Part shown: one piece after another, positions 49,419-58,800 of the stretch
How the letters are laid out: each line of letters opens with the position of its first letter
How positions within the stretch are numbered: position 1 is the stretch's first letter
Source of the DNA: Streptomyces asiaticus
GTDB lineage: Bacteria > Actinomycetota > Actinomycetes > Streptomycetales > Streptomycetaceae
Direction of reading: 5' to 3'
Assembly (NCBI RefSeq): GCF_018138715.1
Contig: NZ_JAGSHX010000006.1
Coordinates: 2,666,001-2,730,000, forward strand
Length of the DNA: 64,000 nt
Program-made: the position numbers and the translations under genes
The notes under the pieces: generated by a model
What the model saw: only the letters and a program-made list of their open reading frames with translations
Told to the model about the DNA's origin: nothing
Databases searched by the model: none

Positions 49419-49895
49419 ATGGAGACCGAGAACGGCACGCGCTGGCTCAGCGACGAGGAACAGCGCGCCTGGCGCACCCACCTGGATGTCAGCCGGCTGC
49501 TGACCTACCAGCTCGAAAAAGACCTCCAGCCGTTCGGCCTGACCATGAACGACTACGAGATCCTGGTCAACCTCTCGGAGTCGGAGGACCACCGGATGCG
49601 GATGAGCGATCTCGCGTCCGCGACCCTACAGTCCAAGAGCCGGCTGTCCCACCAGATCACCCGGATGGAGAACGCCGGCCTGGTCCGCCGCGAGAACTGC
49701 GAATCGGACCGGCGGGGGCTGTACGCCGTACTGACCGAGCAGGGCTGGGACACCATGCGCAAGGTCGCCCCCCATCATGTGGCGTCCGTGCGCAGGCACT
49801 TCATCGATCTGCTCGCGCCGGATGACCTCAAGGCGCTGCACGGATCGCTGGTGCCCGTCGCGGAGCATCTGCGCACCCAGCGGGGCCGGGTCTAA
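49419..49895 (+). CDS. MarR-family regulator
   Basis: 158 residues. LLTYQLEKDLQPFGLTMNDY, EILVNLSESEDHRMRMSDLA, SATLQSKSRLSHQITRMENA and GLVRRENCESDRRGLYAVLT form the winged HTH. ATG 49419 is preferred; a longer reading from 49356 would run through the promoter dyad. It follows the AIM24 operon by about 95 bases with its own promoter-like site. The wing contains a lone Cys (ENCESDRRG) at the position of redox-sensing MarR proteins, which could make it thiol-responsive; this is inference. Confidence 0.86.
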   Translation: METENGTRWLSDEEQRAWRTHLDVSRLLTYQLEKDLQPFGLTMNDYEILVNLSESEDHRMRMSDLASATLQSKSRLSHQITRMENAGLVRRENCESDRRGLYAVLTEQGWDTMRKVAPHHVASVRRHFIDLLAPDDLKALHGSLVPVAEHLRTQRGRV

Positions 49896-49975
49896 GCAGT
49901 GTCCGACGGGTCGTGACGCCCGCGGCGGGCCGCGGCTCCGCCGCGTGGTCCGCCGGACAGCCCGTACCTCACCGC

Positions 49976-51376
49976 CTACCTCGGCAGCCGCAACTCGAAC
50001 AGGGCGCCGCCCTCGGGTGCCGCCCGGACGGCCAGCGTGCCGCCGTGGCGCACCGCCACGTCCCGCGCGATGGCGAGGCCGAGCCCGGCCCCGCCATCGT
50101 CGCGGCTGCGGGCGTCGTCGAGCCGTACGAACCGCTCGAAGATCCGCTCCCGCTCGGCCTCGGGCACCCCCGCACCGTCGTCCGCGACCTCCAGCACGGC
50201 CCACCGGCCCTCGTCGCGCACCGCCACCCGCACCCCGCTCCGGGCGTGCCGCTGGGCGTTGTCGATCAGATTGCCCAGCACCTGGGCCAGCTGCCCGCGC
50301 GAGCCCGGCACCGCGACCGGCGCCGCCTCGTCCCGCACCGGCACCCGGTCCGCCACCCGCTGGGCCAGCTCCTCGCGCACCAGGGCGTCCAGCGCCACCG
50401 GCGTCCCTCCGGTGGGCCGCTCCCCCGCGTCCAGCCGGGCCAGCAGCAGCAGATCGGCCGCGAGCCGCTGGAGCCGCACCACGTCCTCCACCGCGCCGTC
50501 CAGGTCCAGCAGCTCCGGATGGGCCGCGCCCACCTCCAGCTGGGTGCGGAGCGAGGCCACCGGGGAGCGCAGTTCATGGGAGGCGTCGGCCACGAAGGCC
50601 CGCTGCCGCTCCACGGACGCCTCCAGCGCCGTGAGCGTCTCGTTGGTGGTCCGGGCCAGCCGCGCCACCTCGTCGTACGACCCCGGCTCGGGCACCCGCC
50701 GGGACAGGTCCGTGCTCGCCGTGATGGCGGCCATCTCGCGCCGGATGCCCTCCACGGGCCGCAGCGCCCGCCGGGTCACCAGCCAGGTCACGGCGGCCAC
50801 GACCAGCAGCAGCAGCGGCAACCCGAGCAGCATCGCGTCCCGCACCGTGGTGACCGCGCCGCGCTCGGTGGCCAGCGGGGCGCCCGCGTAGACGGTGACG
50901 TCCTCGCCGGATGGGTCGGTGGCCTCCACGGCCGCCCAGACGTAATCGGCGGTCTCCCCGTCGACACGGGCGGAGCCGTCGCCGTACTCCTCCCCGGAGG
51001 AGACCTTTCCGGCGCCGCTGTCGTCATCGCCGGTGTCGTCGTCGCGCTCGCCGACGGCCGCGACGGGATTCACGGACGCGCTCCCGGTGCCCGTCACGGC
51101 CTCCAGATCCTCGCTGACCGCCCGCACCCGGCCGTCCTCGTCCACGACCTGCACCGGGACGCTCTCGTCCAGCTTCAGCGACCCGTAGCCCACCCCGGCG
51201 GCTATCTTCGACGCCACCTCCCGCGCGTCCACCTGGGCCTTCAGCCGCGCCTGGGCCCCCAGATCGGAGCGCAGCACCTGGAGCACCGCGATCCCCGCCG
51301 CCACCAGGGCCACCGCCACCACCACGGTCGCCCCCAGCGCGGCCCGCGCCCGTACCGAACCGAACACCTTACGCAC
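49976..51376 (-). CDS. Two-component sensor histidine kinase
   Basis: 466 residues. Membrane helices at about 10-34 and 182-202 enclose an external sensor domain of about 145 residues with an acidic insert (RDDDTGDDDSGAG). HAMP follows (RRALRPVEGIRREM), then the H-box RAFVADASHELRSPVASLRT (H267), the N-box GNLIDNAQRHA and glycine loops (ADDGAGVPEAERERIFERFV, GAGLGLAIARDV). This is an OmpR-group class I kinase. It overlaps the response-regulator gene by eight bases. The divergent PepSY gene is a likely output, and its protein could feed back on the sensor. Confidence 0.92.
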   Translation of the reverse strand: MRKVFGSVRARAALGATVVVAVALVAAGIAVLQVLRSDLGAQARLKAQVDAREVASKIAAGVGYGSLKLDESVPVQVVDEDGRVRAVSEDLEAVTGTGSASVNPVAAVGERDDDTGDDDSGAGKVSSGEEYGDGSARVDGETADYVWAAVEATDPSGEDVTVYAGAPLATERGAVTTVRDAMLLGLPLLLLVVAAVTWLVTRRALRPVEGIRREMAAITASTDLSRRVPEPGSYDEVARLARTTNETLTALEASVERQRAFVADASHELRSPVASLRTQLEVGAAHPELLDLDGAVEDVVRLQRLAADLLLLARLDAGERPTGGTPVALDALVREELAQRVADRVPVRDEAAPVAVPGSRGQLAQVLGNLIDNAQRHARSGVRVAVRDEGRWAVLEVADDGAGVPEAERERIFERFVRLDDARSRDDGGAGLGLAIARDVAVRHGGTLAVRAAPEGGALFELRLPR

Positions 51377-52025
51377 GGAGCCGGTACCCCGCTCCCCGTA
51401 CGGTCTCGATGAGCCCCGCGCCCAACTTGCGGCGCAGGGCGCTCACATACACCTCGACGATGTTGGGGTCGCCGTCGTAGGCGAAGTCCCACACATGCTC
51501 CAGGATGTCGGGCTTGGAGACGAGGTCGCCCGCCCGCGTCGCCAACTGCTCCAGCACGGAGAACTCCTTGGCGGTCAGCGGCACCTCCCGGCCGTCCCGC
51601 TCCACCCGGCGCGCGCCCCGGTCCACGGTGAGCGGCCCCACCCGCATCACCGGGGAGGCCCCGGGGCCGCGCCGCCGCAGCAGCGCCCGTATCCGCGCCA
51701 CCAGCACCACATACGAGAACGGCTTGGTCAGATAGTCGTCGGCCCCGGTGTCGAGCCCCTCCGCCTCGTCGTACTCGCCGTCCTTGGCGGTGAGCATCAG
51801 GATCGGCACCTCGTGCCCGGCGGCCCGGAGCGCCCCGCACACGCGGTAGCCGTTCAGCCCCGGCAGCATGATGTCGAGGACGACGAGGTCGTACACCCCC
51901 TCCTGCGCACGGTGCAGCCCCTCCCGGCCGTCGTGCGCCACATCGACGGCGAACCCCTCCGCCCGCAGCCCCTTGGCCAGCGACAGGGCCAGCCGCCGCT
52001 CGTCCTCCACGATCAGCACACGCAT
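51369..52025 (-). CDS. OmpR/PhoB-type response regulator
   Basis: 218 residues. The receiver is MRVLIVEDERRLALSLAKGL with phospho-acceptor D51 in VVLDIMLPGLNGY, the Thr in ILMLTAKDGEYDEAEGLDTG and the Lys in DYLTKPF. The winged-helix output is VPLTAKEFSVLEQLATRAGD, VYVSALRRKLGAGLIETVRG, AGYRLRA. It is transcribed before its kinase gene with an eight-base overlap. Direct repeats of CTTCAG between this gene and the PepSY gene are probable binding sites. Confidence 0.93.
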   Translation of the reverse strand: MRVLIVEDERRLALSLAKGLRAEGFAVDVAHDGREGLHRAQEGVYDLVVLDIMLPGLNGYRVCGALRAAGHEVPILMLTAKDGEYDEAEGLDTGADDYLTKPFSYVVLVARIRALLRRRGPGASPVMRVGPLTVDRGARRVERDGREVPLTAKEFSVLEQLATRAGDLVSKPDILEHVWDFAYDGDPNIVEVYVSALRRKLGAGLIETVRGAGYRLRA

Positions 52026-52047
52026 GCGGCCAGCGTCGCAGAGCGAA

Positions 52048-52085
52048 CCTGAAGATCTCTTCAGGCGGCTTCAGGTGGGCTTCAG
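52048..52085 (+). promoter_or_regulatory. Array of CTTCAG boxes (response-regulator operator)
   Basis: CCTGAAG (52048-52054) and CTTCAGG (52059-52065) form a perfect dyad around ATCT, and CTTCAG recurs at 52069-52074 and 52080-52085. The three direct boxes have starts 10 and 11 bases apart, the spacing used by OmpR/PhoB dimers. The array lies between the divergent response-regulator and PepSY genes. Confidence 0.65.
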
Positions 52086-52137
52086 CATCGGTCGGCCAGG
52101 GTGGTTGGCGTCCGAACACGAATGGGGAGGAACTCAC

Positions 52138-52707
52138 ATGAAGCGCATCATCATTGCATCTTTCGCCGCAACCGCTCTGGTCGGCGGGGGTACGGCCTTT
52201 GCGGTGGCGAGCGACGGGACGGACAGCGCACGGCCCTCGTCCACCGCCATCCAGGCGACCGACGCGCCCGCCGCCCGCGCGTCCTTGTCCGACGCCGCCC
52301 ATGCCGCCCTGAAGGCCGTCCCCGGCACGCTGGACTCCATCGACCGCGATCACGGCCGCTGGGAGGCGGACGTCCTGGGCAAGGACGGCAAGTGGCACGA
52401 GGTCACGCTGGACGCCAACGGCAAGGTGATCGACCAGCACGTCGACAGGGACACCGACCCCGAGGACGCCGCCGAGGCCAAGGCCCTGCGGAACGCCGAC
52501 GTCTCGGCCATCGAGGCGGCCCGGAAGGCCGCGCCCCAGTCCACCGTGACCTCCGTGGAGTTCGACGGCGACCGCACCCCTGTGTGGGAGGTCGAGGCCG
52601 TCAAGAACCACAAGGAGCGTGACCTGAACGTAGACGCCCACTCGGGCAAGGTCACCCAGACCCCGGCCGACGACGACCACGGCGACGACGACAGCGACGA
52701 CGACTGA
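52138..52707 (+). CDS. Secreted PepSY-domain protein
   Basis: 189 residues. The signal peptide is MKRIIIASFAATALVGGGTA with cleavage near AFAVAS. Two PepSY repeats follow: ASLSDAAHAALKAVPGTLDS to WHEVTLDANGKVIDQHVD, and NADVSAIEAARKAAPQSTVT to DLNVDAHSGKVTQT. The tail is very acidic (about ten Asp). PepSY domains inhibit proteases or modulate sensor kinases. AGGAACTC lies before ATG 52138. Divergence from the two-component genes across the CTTCAG array suggests it is the main target of that system and may report back to the kinase. Confidence 0.87.
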   Translation: MKRIIIASFAATALVGGGTAFAVASDGTDSARPSSTAIQATDAPAARASLSDAAHAALKAVPGTLDSIDRDHGRWEADVLGKDGKWHEVTLDANGKVIDQHVDRDTDPEDAAEAKALRNADVSAIEAARKAAPQSTVTSVEFDGDRTPVWEVEAVKNHKERDLNVDAHSGKVTQTPADDDHGDDDSDDD

Positions 52708-52754
52708 CCGAGCATCGGCCGAGGAGAGGGGGAGCGGGGGCGGGCCCGCTCCCG

Positions 52755-53714
52755 TCACCCCTGTTCGGTCACCGCCGCCACCAGCTCGTCCGCCGCCGTG
52801 TACGGGTCCAGCTCACCCGCGACGACCCGCTCGGCGAGGGCGCCCAGGCGGCGGTCGCCGTGCAGATCACCGATCCGCTCCCGCAGCGCGGTCACCGCGA
52901 TCGTCTCGACCTCGCCCGCCGCCCGCCGCATCCGGCGCTCCGCGAGCACACCGTGCTCCTCCATCCACGCACGGTGCTTCTCCAGTGCCTCGACGACCTC
53001 GTCGATCCCCTCGCCGCGCGCCGCCACGGTCTTCACGATCGGCGGCCGCCAGTCGCCCGGCGACCGCGCCTCGCCCAGGCCCAGCATGTGGTTGAGCTCG
53101 CGGGCCGTGGCGTCGGCGCCCTCCCGGTCGGCCTTGTTGACCACGTACACATCGCCGATCTCCAGGATCCCGGCCTTGGCCGCCTGGATCCCGTCGCCCA
53201 TCCCCGGCGCGAGCAGCAGCACGCTGGTGTCGGCCTGGGCGGCGATCTCGACCTCGGACTGGCCGACGCCCACCGTCTCCACCAGGATCACCTCGCAGCC
53301 GGCCGCGTCCAGCACCCGGATGGCCTGCGGGGCGGCCCAGGCGAGCCCGCCGAGGTGGCCGCGGGTGGCCATGGAGCGGATGTAGACGCCGGGGTCGGAG
53401 GCGTGCTCCGACATCCGTACCCGGTCGCCGAGGAGCGCCCCGCCGGAGAACGGCGAGGAGGGGTCCACGGCGAGCACGCCCACCCGCTTGCCCGCCCGCC
53501 GGTAGGCGGAGACGAGCGCGGAGGTCGACGTGGACTTGCCGACCCCCGGCGACCCGGTCACCCCGACCACATACGCGCCCCCGGCCAGCGGAGCGAGCGC
53601 GGCCATCACCTCGCGCAGCTGCGGCGAGGCGCCCTCGACCAGCGAGATCAGCCGGGCGACCGCACGCGGCCGGCCCTGCCGTGCCTGCTCCACCAGCGTG
53701 GGCACATCAGCCAT
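52755..53714 (-). CDS. meaB: MeaB-type GTPase chaperone of acyl-CoA mutases
   Basis: 319 residues from ATG 53714. The P-loop is VVGVTGSPGVGKSTSTSALV (G54-S61), with AVDPSSPFSGGALLGDRVRM, GVYIRSMATRGHLGGLAW, ILVETVGVGQSEVEIA (switch) and VYVVNKADREGAD (guanine-specific NKxD). This is the G3E family ArgK/MeaB, which protects and reloads B12-dependent methylmalonyl-CoA and related mutases. A longer start at 53777 would translate the 9-base tandem repeats and is rejected. Neighbours thiolase and epimerase support the acyl-CoA role; clients probably include a methylmalonyl-CoA mutase elsewhere and IcmA. Confidence 0.93.
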   Translation of the reverse strand: MADVPTLVEQARQGRPRAVARLISLVEGASPQLREVMAALAPLAGGAYVVGVTGSPGVGKSTSTSALVSAYRRAGKRVGVLAVDPSSPFSGGALLGDRVRMSEHASDPGVYIRSMATRGHLGGLAWAAPQAIRVLDAAGCEVILVETVGVGQSEVEIAAQADTSVLLLAPGMGDGIQAAKAGILEIGDVYVVNKADREGADATARELNHMLGLGEARSPGDWRPPIVKTVAARGEGIDEVVEALEKHRAWMEEHGVLAERRMRRAAGEVETIAVTALRERIGDLHGDRRLGALAERVVAGELDPYTAADELVAAVTEQG

Positions 53715-53735
53715 GGGTGCCGTACTCCTTATCGC

Positions 53736-53762
53736 TTGAGCACATTGAGCACATTGAGCACA
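53736..53762. repeat. Three 9-bp tandem repeats before meaB
   Basis: TTGAGCACA occurs at 53736-53744, 53745-53753 and 53754-53762 without mismatch, 22 bases upstream of the meaB start on the minus strand and between it and the thiolase stop (53802). Confidence 0.75.
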
Positions 53763-53801
53763 ATCGCTCGATCCCAACGGAACCCGATTCCCGCGCGGGG
53801 A

Positions 53802-54998
53802 CTACTTCCCCGCCGGCACCCGCAGGATCAGCGCGTCGCCCTGCCCGCCGCCACCGCACAGCGCCGCCGCGCCGGTGCCGCCGCCGCGCCGCCGCAGCTC
53901 CAGCGCCAGATGCAGCGCGATGCGCGCGCCGGACATCCCGATGGGGTGGCCGAGGGCGATCGCGCCCCCATTCACATTCACCTTTTCGGGGGAGACGCCC
54001 AGGTCCTTCATTGACTGCACGGCGACCGCGGCGAACGCCTCGTTGATCTCGATGAGATCGAGGTCGTCCACCGTCAGCCCGTCCTTGCCCAGGGCGTGCG
54101 CGATCGCGTTGGACGGCTGCGACTGGAGGGAGTTGTCGGGTCCCGCCACATTTCCGTGGGCGCCGATCTCGGCGATCCACTCCAGACCGAGCTCCTCGGC
54201 CTTGGCCCTGCTCATCACGACGACCGCGGCGGCACCGTCCGAGATCTGCGACGACGTGCCCGCGGTGATCGTCCCGTCCTTGGTGAACGCGGGCCTCAGC
54301 CGGGCCAGCAGCTCCGCGGTGGTCTCGCCGCGGATGCCCTCGTCCTTGTCGAAGACCACCGGCTCGCCCTTGCGCTGCGGGATCTCCACCGGAGTGATCT
54401 CGGCGTCGAAGAGGCCGTTCTTCTGCGCGGCGGCGGCCCGCTGGTGGGACTGGGCCGCGAACTCGTCCTGCTCGGGGCGCTGGATGCCCAGCCGGGTGTT
54501 GTGCTTCTCGGTGGACTCGCCCATGGCGATCTGCTCGAAGGCGTCCGTGAGCCCGTCGTACGCCATCGCGTCGAGCATCTCGACCGCGCCGTACTTGTAC
54601 CCCTCACGGGACTTGGGCAGCAGATGGGGGGCGTTGGTCATGGACTCCTGGCCGCCCGCGACCACGATGTCGAACTCACCGGCGCGGATCAGCTGGTCGG
54701 CCAGGGCGATCGCGTCCAGCCCGGAGAGGCAGACCTTGTTGATCGTGAGGGCCGGCACGCTCATCGGGATACCGGCCTTGACCGCCGCCTGACGGGCGGG
54801 GATCTGCCCGGCGCCGGCCTGGAGCACCTGCCCCATGATCACGTACTGCACCTGCTCGGCACCGACCCCGGCCCGCTCCAGCGCGGCCTTGATCGCGATC
54901 CCGCCCAGGTCGGCGCCGGAAAACGAGCGCAGACTGCCGAGCAGTCGTCCCATGGGCGTGCGCGCGCCCGCCACCATCACAGAGGTCGTACGAGACAT
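53802..54998 (-). CDS. Acetyl-CoA C-acetyltransferase (thiolase)
   Basis: 398 residues. Condenses two acetyl-CoA or cleaves acetoacetyl-CoA. The active-site Cys is in [18 protein letters not shown], the His in [18 protein letters not shown], and the second Cys in [31 protein letters not shown] is also conserved. The length is typical of a biosynthetic-type thiolase. It is the first gene of a minus-strand pair with meaB and divergent from the epimerase gene. A dyad TCGTCA/TGACGA lies in the shared promoter region. Confidence 0.92.
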   Translation of the reverse strand: MSRTTSVMVAGARTPMGRLLGSLRSFSGADLGGIAIKAALERAGVGAEQVQYVIMGQVLQAGAGQIPARQAAVKAGIPMSVPALTINKVCLSGLDAIALADQLIRAGEFDIVVAGGQESMTNAPHLLPKSREGYKYGAVEMLDAMAYDGLTDAFEQIAMGESTEKHNTRLGIQRPEQDEFAAQSHQRAAAAQKNGLFDAEITPVEIPQRKGEPVVFDKDEGIRGETTAELLARLRPAFTKDGTITAGTSSQISDGAAAVVVMSRAKAEELGLEWIAEIGAHGNVAGPDNSLQSQPSNAIAHALGKDGLTVDDLDLIEINEAFAAVAVQSMKDLGVSPEKVNVNGGAIALGHPIGMSGARIALHLALELRRRGGGTGAAALCGGGGQGDALILRVPAGK

Positions 54999-55040
54999 TG
55001 GTGCGTCCCTTCACGAGGAGAAGGAAGTTAACGAGGGTTA

Positions 55041-55058
55041 TCGTCAATGTACTGACGA
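55041..55058. promoter_or_regulatory. Dyad between the thiolase and epimerase genes
   Basis: TCGTCA (55041-55046) and TGACGA (55053-55058) pair around ATGTAC. It lies 43 bases before the thiolase start and 79 bases before the epimerase start, and could be a shared operator. Confidence 0.45.
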
Positions 55059-55136
55059 GTACCCGCGCGGTCACCGGCCCATCGGTGTGATCGCGCGCAC
55101 GTTGCGTAACCGACCGTACGGCGGTGCACTGTTCCC

Positions 55137-55589
55137 ATGCTGACGAGAATCGACCACATCGGGATCGCCTGCTTCGACCTCGACAAGACTGTCGAGTTCT
55201 ACCGTGCCACGTACGGCTTCGAGGTGTTCCATTCCGAGATCAACGAGGAGCAGGGCGTCCGTGAGGCCATGCTCAAGATCAATGAGACCTCCGACGGCGG
55301 GGCCTCCTACCTCCAGCTTCTCGAGCCGATCCGGGAGGACTCCGCGGTCGGCAAGTGGATGGCCAAGAACGGTGAGGGCGTCCACCACATCGCCTTCGGC
55401 ACCGCCGACGTCGACACCGACTCCGAGGCCATCCGCGACAAGGGCGTCCGGGTCCTCTACGAGCAGCCCCGCCGCGGCTCGATGGACTCCCGGATCACCT
55501 TCCTCCACCCCAAGGACTGTCACGGTGTGCTGACCGAGCTCGTCACCGCCGCGAACCCCGCCGCGCACAAGGACGAAGAGGATCACTGA
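55137..55589 (+). CDS. mce: Methylmalonyl-CoA epimerase
   Basis: 150 residues, VOC (glyoxalase-like) fold with two beta-alpha-beta modules. Interconverts the (R) and (S) forms of methylmalonyl-CoA. Metal ligands are visible as H7 (RIDHIGIACFDLD), Q60 (SYLQLLEP), the His pair at 83-84 (GVHHIAFGTADV) and E134 (GVLTELV). The length matches the family. It is divergent from the thiolase gene and followed by a hairpin, so it is a single transcription unit. With meaB and a mutase it completes propionyl-CoA entry into the TCA cycle and the supply of extender units. Confidence 0.94.
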   Translation: MLTRIDHIGIACFDLDKTVEFYRATYGFEVFHSEINEEQGVREAMLKINETSDGGASYLQLLEPIREDSAVGKWMAKNGEGVHHIAFGTADVDTDSEAIRDKGVRVLYEQPRRGSMDSRITFLHPKDCHGVLTELVTAANPAAHKDEEDH

Positions 55590-55612
55590 AGCGGACCACT
55601 GACCTACCCCTT

Positions 55613-55644
55613 CCCCGGCCGGTAGAGTGCTGCATCGGCCGGGG
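55613..55644 (+). terminator. Hairpin after mce, with a possible scy promoter inside
   Basis: CCCCGGCCG (55613-55621) pairs with CGGCCGGGG (55636-55644) around a 14-base loop. The loop carries TAGAGT (55623-55628), which with CTGACC (55599-55604, 18-base spacer) could be a promoter for scy. The rest of 55645-55867 shows no gene. Confidence 0.5.
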
Positions 55645-55867
55645 TACGGAAACGGAGAGGGTTCGGGGTCCGGCCCGGGCTTCGCCGATGATCTGACACC
55701 ATTTCTTCGGAAGGGCCAGCTCCGGTCCGACCCGGCACGCACGTCGCCTGGTCGGTACCGCAAGGGAAACCGTCGAAGGGACCTCGGGGCACCGCAAGGG
55801 ACCACGGGAGCCTGAAGGGTTACGGAGCCGGCCGCCAATGCGACCAGGGGACGGATGGGACCGCGCA

Positions 55868-58800
55868 GTGCGGGGCTACGACCGCTACGAGCCTGACGAT
55901 CAGCTCTCGAAGTTCGAGGCCGAGATGGAGCGGCTGAAGACCGAGCGGGAGAAGGCCGTCCAGCACGCCGACGACCTCGGCTACCAAGTCGAGGTGCTGC
56001 GCGCCAAGCTGCATGAGGCGCGCCGTAATCTGGCGGCCCGCCCCGCCTACGACAGTGCCAACGCCGGCTACCAGGCTGAGCAGTTGCTGCGGGACGCGCA
56101 GCTCCAGGCGGACCAGCTGCGCGCCAACGCCGAGCGGGAGCTGCGCGAGACCCGCGCCCAGACCCAGCGGCTGCTCCAGGAGCAGGCCGAGCGGCAGTCC
56201 CGGCTCGAGGCCGAGCTGCACGCCGAGGCCGTGGCCCGGCGCCAGCGGCTGGACCAGGAGCTGGCCGAGCGCCGCGCCACCGTCGAGTCGCACGTCAACG
56301 AGAACGTGGCCTGGGCCGAGCAGCTCCGGGCCCGTACCGAGGCGCAGGCCCGCCGGCTGATGGACGAGTCCCGGGCGGAGGCCGAGCAGGCCCTGGCCGA
56401 GGCCCGCGCCGAGGCCCAGCGGATGACCGAACAGGCGCGCCAGCGGCTGGGGTCGGAGGCGGAGGCCGCCCGCCACGAGGCCGAGGCGATCCTGCGCCGG
56501 GCCCGTAGCGACGCCGAGCGGCTGCTGACCAACGCGGGCACCCAGGCCCAGGAGGCCACCGACCACGCCGAGCAGCTGCGCACCTCCACCGCCAGCGAGG
56601 CGGACCAGGCCCGCCGTGCCGCGGCCGAGCAGACCCGCGCCGCCGAGCAGCGGATGCAGGAGGCCGAGCAGGCGCTGCGGGAGGCGCGCAGCGAGGCCGA
56701 GAAGGTGGTCACCGAGGCCAGGGACGCGGCGGCCAAGCGGCTCGCGGCCGCCGAGTCGGACAACGAGCAGCGCACCCGTACCGCCAAGGCGGAGGTCGCC
56801 CGGCTGGTCGGCGAGGCCACCAAGGAGGCCGAGCGGCTGCGGGCCGAGGCCGAGCAGCTGCGGGACGACGCCCGCGCCGAGGCCGAGCGGATGATCGCCG
56901 AGGCGAGCGACGACGCCCGGGCCAGGGCCGCCGAGGACTCCGCGGCCCAGCTGGCCAAGGCGGCCCGGAGCGCCGAGGAGGTGCTGACCCGCGCCTCGGA
57001 GAAGGCGCAGTCCACCACCAAGGCGGCCACCGACGAGGCGGAGCGGATCCGGCGCGAGGCCGAGGAGGAGGCCGACCGGCTGCGGGCCGAGGCGCACGAC
57101 ACCGCCGAGCAGCTCAAGGGCACGGCCAAGGACGACACCAAGGAGTACCGCGCCAAGACCGTCGAGCTTCAGGAGGAGGCCCGCCGGCTGCGCGGCGAGG
57201 CCGAGCAGCTGAAGTCGGAGGCGGCCGCCGAGGGCGAGCGGGTCCGCGCCGAGGCGCGCCGCGAGGCGGTCCAGCAGATCGAGGAGGCGGCCAGCACCGC
57301 CGAGGACCTGCTGACCAAGGCCAAGGCCGACGCCGAGGAGACCCGCTCCGGTGCCACCGCCGAGAGCGAGCGGGTGCGCACCGAGGCCATCGAGCGGGCC
57401 AACGCGCTGCGCCGGCAGGCCGATGAGCTGCTGAAGCGGGCCCGTGGCGAGGCCGATGAGCTGGTGACCTCGGCCGAGGAGCAGGCCGAGCGGGTCAAGT
57501 CGGAGGCGACCACCGCGGCCGAGGAGCTGCGCGAGGAGGCCGAGCGGGCCGCCGAGGACCGCCGCGCCGAGGCCGAGGGCGAGCTCAACCGGCTGCACCA
57601 GGAGGCCGAGCAGCGGCTCTCCTCCGCCGACCAGGCGCTGCGGGACGCCCGCGAAGAGGCGGAGCGGCTGCGCAGGGAGACCGGCGAGGAGATCGAGCGG
57701 CAGCGCACCGAGTCCGCCGAACGGCTGAACGCGCTGCGCCAGCAGGCCGAGGACGAGGCCGCCCGGCTGCGCGACGAGGCCGCCGCGGACGCGTCGAACG
57801 CGCGCGCCGAGGGCGAGTCGGTGGCCGTACGGCTGCGCGGCGAGGCCGCGGCGGAGGCCGAGCGGCTGCGCGCGGAGGCCCAGGAGACGGCCGACCGGGT
57901 GCGCGCGGAGGCGGCGAGCGCCGCCGAGCGGATCGGCACCGAGGCCGCCGAGGCCCTGGCCGCCGCCCAGGAAGAGGCGGCCCGCCGCCGCCGCGAGGCC
58001 GAGGAGCTGCTCGCCGACGCCCGCGAGGAGGCGCAGGCGGAACGTACGGCGGCGCGGGAGCAGAGCGAGGAGCTGCTGGCCGCCGCCCGGAACCGGGTCT
58101 CCGAGGCGCAGGCCGAGGCGCAGCGGCTGGTCGAGGAGGCCGAGCGGCGCTCGGCCGACCTGGTGGCCGCCGCCGAGCAGACCGCCCAGCAGGTGCGGGA
58201 CTCGGTCGCCGGGCTGCACGAGCAGGCCGAGCAGGAGATCACCGCGCTGCGCGGCGCCGCCGAGCACGCCGCCGAGCGGGTGCGCGACGAGGCGCAGGCC
58301 GAGGCCGACCGGGTCCGCGCGGACGCCTACGCGGAGCGGGAGCGCGCCTCGCAGGACGCCACCCGGGTGCGGCGGGAGGCCACGGAGGAGTCCGAGGCCG
58401 CCAAGTCGCTCGCGGAGCGCACGGTCGCGGAGGCGATCGCCGAGTCGGAGCGGCTGACCGAGCAGGCCCGCGAGGAGGCGGCCCGGCGCCGCGCCGACGC
58501 CGCCGAGCAGGCGGACCGGCTGGTCGCCGAGGCCACCCACGAGGCCGAGCGGCTGCGTGCCGAGGCCAATGAGACGCTCGACGAGGCGCGGCGCTCGGCC
58601 AACAAGTCCCGTGCCGAGGCCGCCGAGCAGGCCGATACGCTCATCAGCGGCGCCACCGAGGAGGCCCAGCGGCTGGTCTCGGAGGCCACCACGCGGGCGC
58701 AGGCGCTGCGTACGGAGGCGTCCGACGCGCGGGCGACCGCGGAGCAGGACGCGGCCCGCACCCGGGCCCAGGCCCGCGGCGACGCCAACAACATCCGCTC

